Below are positions 1-47,500 of a stretch of 47,500 nt of DNA, piece by piece. Every line of letters starts with the position of its first letter. Position 1 is the first letter of the stretch. A program made the position numbers and the translations under genes. Source of the DNA: Glandiceps talaboti. Lineage: Eukaryota > Hemichordata > Enteropneusta > Spengelidae. Under the pieces are notes generated by a model, which saw nothing but the letters and a program-made list of their open reading frames with translations, ran no database searches and had not been told where the DNA came from. The stretch covers positions 14,956,512 to 15,004,011 of the forward strand of contig NC_135564.1 of NCBI RefSeq assembly GCF_964340395.1, read 5' to 3'.

Positions 1-712
1 GCCTGGTGCAAATGTCCAACATGGCTGCAAGGAATGGTAAGAAAGTCCAATAAGATGGCGACTTTTTATCAAATTCAAAAATCATGTATCTGACAATTTG
101 ATATTATCATATGCATTTAACATCACCCGTCTATCATAGAAGCGCAGGCATTGGTTTCACCATTGAGTGGGATCCCTAGATTTCACAATCAGTCAACCAT
201 GACAGTACTAATCATGTCGTTTTGGGATGATAACGAAAAATAAGAGGAAATAACACATCCGTTTTTATGATTACTAAACCATTGAAAATAGTACAATTGA
301 AGAATAATCGACGCTAAACATGACAAAAAATAGCCCATGGGTATTATTTCTCAGCGAAAATAATTTTATGTCATTCCCTGATATTGCAATAAATTGTCCC
401 AACTCCGACTGGTTGCATGGGTCCTAATCAAGTGGTGAATACAATTCGTAATGATAACAAATAAGGACGTTTTTTTTCCAAACGTTGTGAGCTTTATAGT
501 CAAATTACAAAGGTTACATTACTTTAAAAACTTGAAGACATAAATGACAAAAACACTGCTGACAACTAAAAAGTGTGGTAACGTGACAAGAATACATAAT
601 TGTCTAATTTGTCAGTATGACTATATTAATTACTACGTAGTTTTCAATATTTGTGTATTATAAAGATAAAATTGACCCAACAGAAAACTTTTTTTTTTTT
701 TTGAAATTTCAG
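1..712. other. Upstream intron, partial
   Basis: A+T-rich non-coding sequence ending in a long T-run and the acceptor ttgaaatttcag at 701-712. I see no coding segment in it. The previous exon must end in a TG that the first base at 713 completes to a Cys codon. Confidence 0.7.
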
Positions 713-40883
<40,171 letters not shown>

Positions 40884-41050
40884 GAATACGATCATGACGT
40901 ATGACGAAGCCTATAGCTAGCCAATCGACGACAATTTTTTCTTTTACGTATTTGCATAAATTTGTTTAATTACCAGAACTTGAATTTGGCTGTATAGGTT
41001 TAAGGTAATATATTAGAATAGAACGCGCCCAATAAAATCTTCCTTTTCAT
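40884..41050 (+). other. 3' UTR
   Basis: Short A+T-rich trailer from the stop codon to the expected cleavage point about 15-20 bases beyond AATAAA. Confidence 0.7.
41031..41036 (+). terminator. Polyadenylation signal AATAAA
   Basis: A canonical AATAAA, 148 bp after the stop codon, followed by a T-rich stretch (tcttccttttcatg). It ends the mucin transcript. Confidence 0.8.
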
Positions 41051-43350
41051 GTAGTAAACACATTTTGAACACAAGGGGAATAGCAGCATTTCAAGTAATA
41101 ATTTGGTTTGATAACTATTTGTTTTTCTTTAGTTTTTTTTTTTGCGTAGCTACATGTGCTGGTAAGGATAATATACATAGTTCACAGTTCAAAGTTCACA
41201 GGTCAGGACAAGAATAATATCTGAAATGAGTTTATCAGATTTTCCGAACAATATTGCAGAATATGTGTAGTTTTCATCTTACATTCCTTGATATACCTTT
41301 TGAAGTCGACAGTTTCTGATGGTGACTGTCTGAAATTGTTTCGGCTGATGACTTTAAAACAAAGTGGTGTGACAGGCTCTTGTAAATGTAAAACACTGTC
41401 AAATGTTCTGCAAAGATTTAAATGGGTCATAGTCAGTAACTTTGCGACATCCTTGGCTATTTTCAAAAAAAAGTACTTACATTTTAGTACTCCTTGAAAG
41501 ATGAACAATCACTCTGACCTACTGTCAAAATTGGTCAAATGGACATGATGTAACAAGTAACAATGACGTAAATTTATTTGTTAACAATTACGTCATCAAA
41601 TCATGTATACATTTTTAGCGATATTTGAAGAAAGAGTTGTTCATTTTTGAACAAATCAATAGGTAGTGTAGTAGTAAATTAACTTGGTAGCCATGAAGAT
41701 CCTCAGTTACCAAGTTCTGGATTACTATGTCCTGTCTTTAAAAAAAAAGATCATTCTATGATGAGACCAATCAATCATTTATTTGTAGATCAGAAACGCC
41801 TACCTAGAGGAAACAAAACAAAAGCCAAACATTGGCTGGCTGTAACAATTATAGTAACCAGTCCTGAAATCAACACTTTTTAGACTAAATGACCGTTTGA
41901 GTTAAAATGGGCAATCAATGCAATATCTCCTTGTCGACCAATTGAATATGTAAAAATGGGTAGATTTTATTGATATCATTATAGTTTCCGGTTTCCATAC
42001 CTTTGTTCTGTGTATCTTTTATGCCATTGTGTGAATTCCTCGTGAATGACACTACGTAAACAATATTATTATAATGAATATCATGTCACTTGGAACAGAG
42101 TGTGGTCTAGCTTGGGAAAAATTCTTGTTGAAAGGGGTGAGAAGAGCGCCCACAACGGCTGATCTTTTAGTCTATCTCAGACCACATCTTTTGAACACTT
42201 TTCATCAGAAAAATAACCATTTAGACAAGACGGGGAGTCATATGTGGTTTGATTTCTATCAATCGCATTGTCAGTCTGATAAACCAGTTGTAAAACGCAC
42301 ACTAGAAAAACGATCATTTTATTCGTTTGATTGGCGGAGCATTGCTTGGTGCTGAAAAGTTTGTTTGTGAATTGAGAAAGAAACGCAGACAATGAGATGA
42401 ACGGTTGAGGAACAGCGAATTTGTTTCTCTGCGATGGTCGGAAGTGTCTTTTTGCCGACATTCCACATAACACATTTGAGTTCTATCCATAAGTTATATT
42501 TTCTTTATCATTAGCATAATTGTCTATTAACTTGCCAGTTTGAAGCTTTTTAAGTATAACAATTTGTTGTCACGTGAACCCATCTCAGTGAATTTACATG
42601 TTGGTGAGTATTGCCCAACAGTTTACTATCATTACTGTAACATTCCAAAAACATGAAAAGCATTCATTTGAAAAGAAGGTCCTTGTTTCTGATAGATACA
42701 TGCATTTCCATTGATTATTCCAATATGGAAACTTAGATTCGCCTTCTGTAATTTTTTATCATTTTTGTTGTTTGTGTTTTATTAGAAGGATGTATGATGG
42801 CGTAATATGAATTCACTGCGATGGTTTCGTTTTCAATGTTCAAAGTTGGTGTAACATTTAACCAGCAACTTAGACAGCCATTTCATAAAATTGTCGTTTT
42901 TGTATATTAAAGAGTATATTACAAAGCTTAAAGTTGGAGTCACGGTAGATTTTTTTGTATTCTTAAAATTGGTCTTGGCTTCTGTAGTACTAGTAATACT
43001 AATGAATTCCTTTACACGTGCCCCATCGACGTTGAGTACCGTGAGACCACAGTTTGCTATCCGGATACATGCACTTACTGGTGGCAAAGTACGTAGCATC
43101 TTCTCTACGACCAAATGTGTGTGTTGCATATTATTATGATAAAACGCCCAAAACTGATTTAATGGATATAAATTACGGTAAAAGGTTCGGATCATTCAGA
43201 GAGGGTAAATATGAATGTTCAAACAGTGTGTGAGCATAACCAGCTGACATCCGTAATGACGGATATGCCTCAAAATTGGTTAATGATAGACGTGGCTTTG
43301 GTGATTGTTCTCTGTAAAACAAAACAAAACACCATTTTAAACTGACTGAG
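41051..43350. other. Intergenic sequence, no supported gene
   Basis: A+T-rich sequence with short overlapping open frames on both strands but no family signature. A perfect 9-bp inverted repeat (AACTTGGTA / TACCAAGTT) lies near 41681-41717. Weak exon-like stretches are at 41283-41407 (minus) and 42993-43088 (plus). Confidence 0.5.
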
Positions 43351-43362
43351 TTACTCCAGGAT

Positions 43363-43364
<2 letters not shown>

Positions 43365-43436
<72 letters not shown>

Positions 43437-43495
43437 GTCTGTGTATATATGTGTCTGTGTCTGTCTGTCTGTCTGTGTGCGTGCGTGCGCGTGCG
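43365..43495. repeat. (GT)n / (TGTC)n compound microsatellite
   Basis: A GT run, then TGTC, then mixed GTGC repeats over about 130 bp. Open frames on both strands are artefacts. Confidence 0.95.
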
Positions 43496-45079
43496 TGCAT
43501 GGTTGTTTCAGTGTTAATACGAGAAGTGTGTAGATGCTTGGGCATCTCGATTTAACATAACCGAGTGGGTTTGATCAGCTTTGAGTCGAGGTCGGGTCGG
43601 ATATGGTGACGCGACTTTTGTCGAGTAAGAGTTGAGGCTATAGGATGGTTTTACGTTTAAACTGGGGATCCAGTCATGGCAGATCGAGCTCAGAATAGTG
43701 TATGCTTTCAGATTTGTTCAAGGTTTCATCACAGTATGGACGAAAAAAATGACTCGTCGTGCTTATACACTTTTGATTTTTCTACATTATTGGGGGAGGC
43801 TATATGAAGAAGCTGGCCAAGGCATGATACTTACATTACTTGTGAGAAACAGTGGATATCAAACTTCGTACATTAGTAAAATGGGATGGTAATCGTATTT
43901 TCGCCAAGTATCTACTCAAGCTTCTTGAAGAACAGTTGGGTTCTAATTTACACGTAAAAGTACGTCGCGTGGAGGCGCCCTAATTCATCGGCCAACCCCT
44001 TGCAGGTCAAATCCAGCGTGGGACAGCACAACGTATTTTACAGATTACACCGTTGAGGGCGGAACTCCACGATGTGCTTGACGCCTACGAGTTCTTGTCC
44101 ATGAAGAGGGTTGGTTGACCCGTGTTTGGAGTAATTGGGAGGGGGAAGCGAATCAGGTGATTTGGTATATAGAACAACGTAATGATGACACGTCACACAT
44201 CCTCTAATTAATTCATATGAATAACAAAGCCTTTGTCAACAAACAAATACATACGAATTATATGTTCGTCACGTCCATACATGCATCTGCCGCTTCCGTA
44301 TCTATTGAAACGTCAGCATTTATAAATACTAGTAGTTCGATTATATGTGTTTACCCGGTTTGCCCATAAATTAATTCCTTTGCGTACAGTTTATCATCTA
44401 TATGAATATATGTAATGGCGACATGATTTTCCAGATTCAAATACAAAATTGTACAAACATTTAATAGTCTACACGCGCGGCTACTATACTATTCTACAAC
44501 AAATAATAACCTACATTACACCAGAATAAAACACGAGCTAGCCGTCAAAAGATAAATACAGTAGTACGAACGACTAAAAGGTGACATTTAAAATGATAAA
44601 GAATTGAACACTGGTGAAACTAGAGTTGGGCCGGGGGGGGGGGGCATATACAATTGATGACAACAAGATGTACACGATTCGAAGCACACATAAATGTTAT
44701 GTAAAGAGGTTACATGTATACTTCAGATGGTTCTGTTTAGGATTCCGACGGAAGAAGGTACACAATTCAACTTATTTGCTTTTAGTGTTCAAAACAAATT
44801 TGACAAATAAAAGAGCTTTGCAATATGTTCAATAATTGACTTTGTGTTAAATGAAAAGACAACGTTCGATTCACTGTTCTGACCATATCAACAATGAAGA
44901 TAAAATATTTTGATATTCTGACGAATTTTAATTTCAGACTTCATTTGCATTTTGTTTACATCACAAAACAATTTACATGATATTATCTCATCAACAATGT
45001 TGTATGTATGTTGGTCCCTCATTTAGGCCTGACAACTCCCATGAGATAATTGAGAGTCGATCGATCGATCAATACTTAC
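43496..45079. other. Intergenic sequence, no supported gene
   Basis: No convincing coding segment on either strand. A G-run lies at 44633-44644 and a CGAT repeat at about 45059-45069. Confidence 0.5.
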
Positions 45080-45254
45080 TCTTCTGAACAGTTGGACCAA
45101 CTTAACCCTCACGTTAGCTATTTCCTTGTCGTGTGGACCAACGATTGATACCTCATTGTTGAGAACAACCCAACTATTTAAGAACAGGTAGATACGTTCT
45201 TGCCCATCGGAGGAATTAACAGAGTGCAGGGGTTCAATGGCGAAACGTATAGCT
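45080..45254 (-). CDS. Candidate internal exon of an unidentified minus-strand gene
   Basis: On the minus strand, acceptor cttaccag precedes 58 codons without a stop, ended by a perfect donor gtaagt (reverse complement of 45074-45079). The peptide contains IRFAIEPLHSVNS, ERIYLFLNSWVVLNNEVSIVG and IANVRVKLVQLFRR. It alternates hydrophobic and polar residues as real beta-rich domains do. I do not recognise the family. Entry phase 2, exit phase 0. Neighbouring exons were not found; the upstream side runs into a transposon-like region and the window edge. Confidence 0.4.
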
Positions 45255-45307
45255 CTGGTAAGTACATCATTGTAGGTATGTGATCTGAGTAAGGTGTAAC
45301 ACGGCCC

Positions 45308-47271
45308 CAGTACCGTAGCCTGCAGGGGGGGGGGGCAGCTGCCCCCCCCCCCCCTCTGAGATTTTTGGGGGAAAAAATCTACTTTTTAAATACATAGCGA
45401 TGTTATTAAAATCGTTATTTACGTGACGATTCCTAGCATGCGCGATTTAAATTGATGGTTCACTACAGTATTGACTGTGTCCTCGCTAATATGTATCTTA
45501 TATCTCTATTGTACGCTGGTTTAACTTTGAATAAAAATGTGTCCACTTAAAAATTGTAACTTTTTGCATCAGATTAAAAGAAGTGCGCACATGCACTGTG
45601 CATTTTCTTCGACTAACAGTAGTCTTGAAAGTCTCCTTCATTTGAAGATGGCAAGTCGCAATTATAATGTCAGCGAGTGAAACTCATAAAAAAGACGGAA
45701 AAGTCGTTCAACGTGAGGTCGCCTGTTATGCTGCAAAGATGCGCTCGATCGTATATCAAAACATTGAATACTGATAAAACGGCAGATCTCTTTTTGGAAT
45801 ATTTGGTGGCCCTGAAAAACTATTAAACTAGGTACGCAGTTTAAGATCCACTCTTTGAAGATCCACTTTCAATAATTGGTGTGACAAGTGACAAGGAGAA
45901 TTCACTGAGTTCACCCTGGGTTCCGACATAAACGAACGCGGCCATAAAAGTTTTAGGAGTTGGGTAAAGAAAATGATTATTTTGTTGTGTTACTTATTTG
46001 AGAAAGCACCATCCATTTTTTTAATGTGACATCTTTTCGGCAACTACTTTGAAAGCTACAACATTAGGCCAGAAAAAGTGAAAAAGCTGTTCAACCTACG
46101 CATGTATTGTTTCTGATGATGGGCAATATATCCTCACGCGGGCTTCGCATTTTTTCCCCTCAAAATTAACGATATTTCAATAGTTCATGTAACAATACAC
46201 ATTTGAGTCTATTCTAAATTATATAATATCTTATACAATGGTTACTTGGCTCTGATGATGCATACAAACATGAATTGAGATCAAATTAAGCTGTTGCATA
46301 TCCGGTGTACACTAAAACGAATTGAACAAAAGTTTACAACCATTGGAGTGGGCTGAGTAGTCATTGGGCCATCAAGAGTCTGAAAGTATTGAAATGTTTT
46401 TTTTGGAGCTTCGGGAGAAGTCATTTACAAAGTGCACATCCGCAAAAAATCTTTCAGCTTTGCCACAACAAAATGCACTTCCAAATAATATGTAATGCAT
46501 TGCATAAATGTTTCAATTCTGGTATTTTATTACCATATTCAAGCATTGTAAGACTTTAAATTATGTCTATGGTTTGATATTTTAAACCTCTAAATGGCCT
46601 CCTACGCTGTCTTTTTCGGTTTTTTTTTCACCCTTGGAGTTTTCTCCTTCCAATCAGTAGCAATCAAGGTGATAATTGTCTTTCTCCCAAAACAAGATGG
46701 AAGGTGTCTGGCTAAGTACCTCCCTGTATAGGTTAGAGCTAATTGGAGACATCTCCTTATGCACGTGGTATCCACATTCTGTGTAAAGTAATCTTGTTTT
46801 TTTTTTGTAGTTGGCTATCCCTTATACATCATAATGTACCATATGATCTCCACTGTAGTGTAGGTGACAGAAGGGGTGGCTATAATAATGCTTTGAGTTT
46901 CATTTGGCGAGGCTTAACATTATTTTAAGAAGATAGAGAGGAACTACACAATTTGTTTAAACGTAAATTGTGTACATTTCCTAACTGTAGCTATGCAGAC
47001 AAATTGCAAGAGATAGTATCAAGATGACTGAATACGTTCTATCTAAACTCGACTTGAAATAGTTTGCTAACATTATATATGGTTTGTTTTTACATCCTGT
47101 CAGGCACTGTGAAAAGATTAAATCGACCTACCTACCCAGTGTGATGATAAATAGATATTATGTAAATTATATGCAAATTTATGTAAATTTGCATCTTCCT
47201 AAATTTTAAATGCATGATTGCACCAAGACAAAGTACTGCCCCCTTGGCAATTTGGTCAGGCTACGGCCCTG
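45308..47271. mobile_element. Degenerate hAT-like DNA transposon (non-autonomous)
   Basis: The left end CAGtaccGTAGCCTG and the right end CAGGCTACggccCTG are inverted copies resembling hAT/Charlie-type termini. The left end continues into a G-run and C-run and the right end has tgcccccttggc, both typical of such elements in marine animals. No transposase frame survives in the 1.96 kb between. I could not find an 8-bp target-site duplication, so the borders are tentative. Confidence 0.45.
45325..45354. repeat. Palindrome: G-run, CAGCTG, C-run
   Basis: Eleven G, then CAGCTG, then thirteen C: a near-perfect 28-30 bp palindrome just inside the left terminus of the hAT-like element. It can form a very stable hairpin, and assembly across it may be unreliable. 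Confidence 0.9.
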
Positions 47272-47500
47272 GGCCATATATGCCTATAATTACTTCATTT
47301 AGTGCCGAATGTTTTTTTCCCGATGATCTTCAAAAGAGTTCGGGTGACCTCGGGTGACACCACGCTAGTCACGATGATCCAACGTCGATGAATACGAGCT
47401 ATGCGCCCTAAGGTCACTATTTCAAATTGAAAAGACAAATGTTTCTGTTTTTCCACTGTTCGTTCAGAGTTTTTTTCTTGTACTCGCCTAGTCAGGAAAT
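47272..47500. other. Right edge of window, nothing recognised
   Basis: About 230 bp after the transposon-like end with no coding or structural signal. Confidence 0.5.

Noticed and set aside
41203-41508. 101-codon minus-strand ORF with an internal exon-like stretch
   Set aside because: The overlapping frame is open as well, no domain is recognised, and splice edges are weak.
41681-41717. 9-bp inverted repeat that could be a terminator or small hairpin
   Set aside because: Lone short hairpin in A+T-rich intergenic DNA of a eukaryote, more than 600 bp past the poly(A) signal; no role can be supported.
42074-42473. Overlapping 93- and 98-codon ORFs on opposite strands
   Set aside because: No family signature and mutual overlap; consistent with chance open frames.
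43351-43555. Cys/Val and Thr/His ORFs
   Set aside because: Translated GT and TGTC microsatellite.

Overview
The window is eukaryotic (introns with GT-AG borders, microsatellites, TIR-type transposon remnants). Almost all of its supported coding content is one very large plus-strand gene for a secreted gel-forming mucin. Its order of D'-D3, Thr-rich repeats, WxxW (CysD) domains, C-terminal VWD-C8-TIL units, VWC modules and CTCK knot is that of the MUC2/MUC5/VWF superfamily. CysD-bearing mucins of this type, the A+T-rich introns and the extra LDLa module suggest an invertebrate deuterostome (hemichordate, lancelet or similar). The species cannot be fixed from the sequence.

Layout: 1-712 is the end of an upstream intron, so the N-terminus (signal peptide, presumed D1-D2) lies left of the window. 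713-6818 holds D'-D3. 6819-8806 is an exon with a 42-bp-unit Thr/Pro repeat and a first CysD. 9041-20704 is a single 11.7-kb exon with about 300 copies of a 36-bp Thr-rich unit, two near-identical spacers and a second CysD. 21470-27574 is a linker of short repeat exons, TIL/VWC-like Cys-rich exons and an LDLa module; part of it is a tandem segmental duplication. 27948-32997 holds two successive VWD-C8-TIL assemblies, the second of MUC2 D4 type. 33617-40049 holds VWC-type modules. 40591-40883 is the CTCK exon with the stop codon, and a poly(A) signal follows at 41031. I chained 38 exons by hand. All phases agree, and they give 6588 codons plus stop (19768 nt including one base of a split codon).

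The modules predict a secreted, disulfide-linked polymer: D'-D3 for N-terminal multimerisation, CTCK for C-terminal dimerisation, and Thr arrays as O-glycosylated water-binding rods interrupted by CysD cross-link points.

From 41051 to 47500 there is no confident gene. This stretch has one candidate minus-strand exon (45080-45254), a degenerate hAT-like element (about 45308-47271) and simple repeats. The most interesting signals are the nested repeat structure of the giant exon, the Trp-to-Leu change in the second CysD, the absence of GDPH in all visible VWD domains, the LDLa insertion, the duplicated intron-exon module at 23.6-26.6 kb, and a TIR element family whose terminal repeat has been amplified in tandem.
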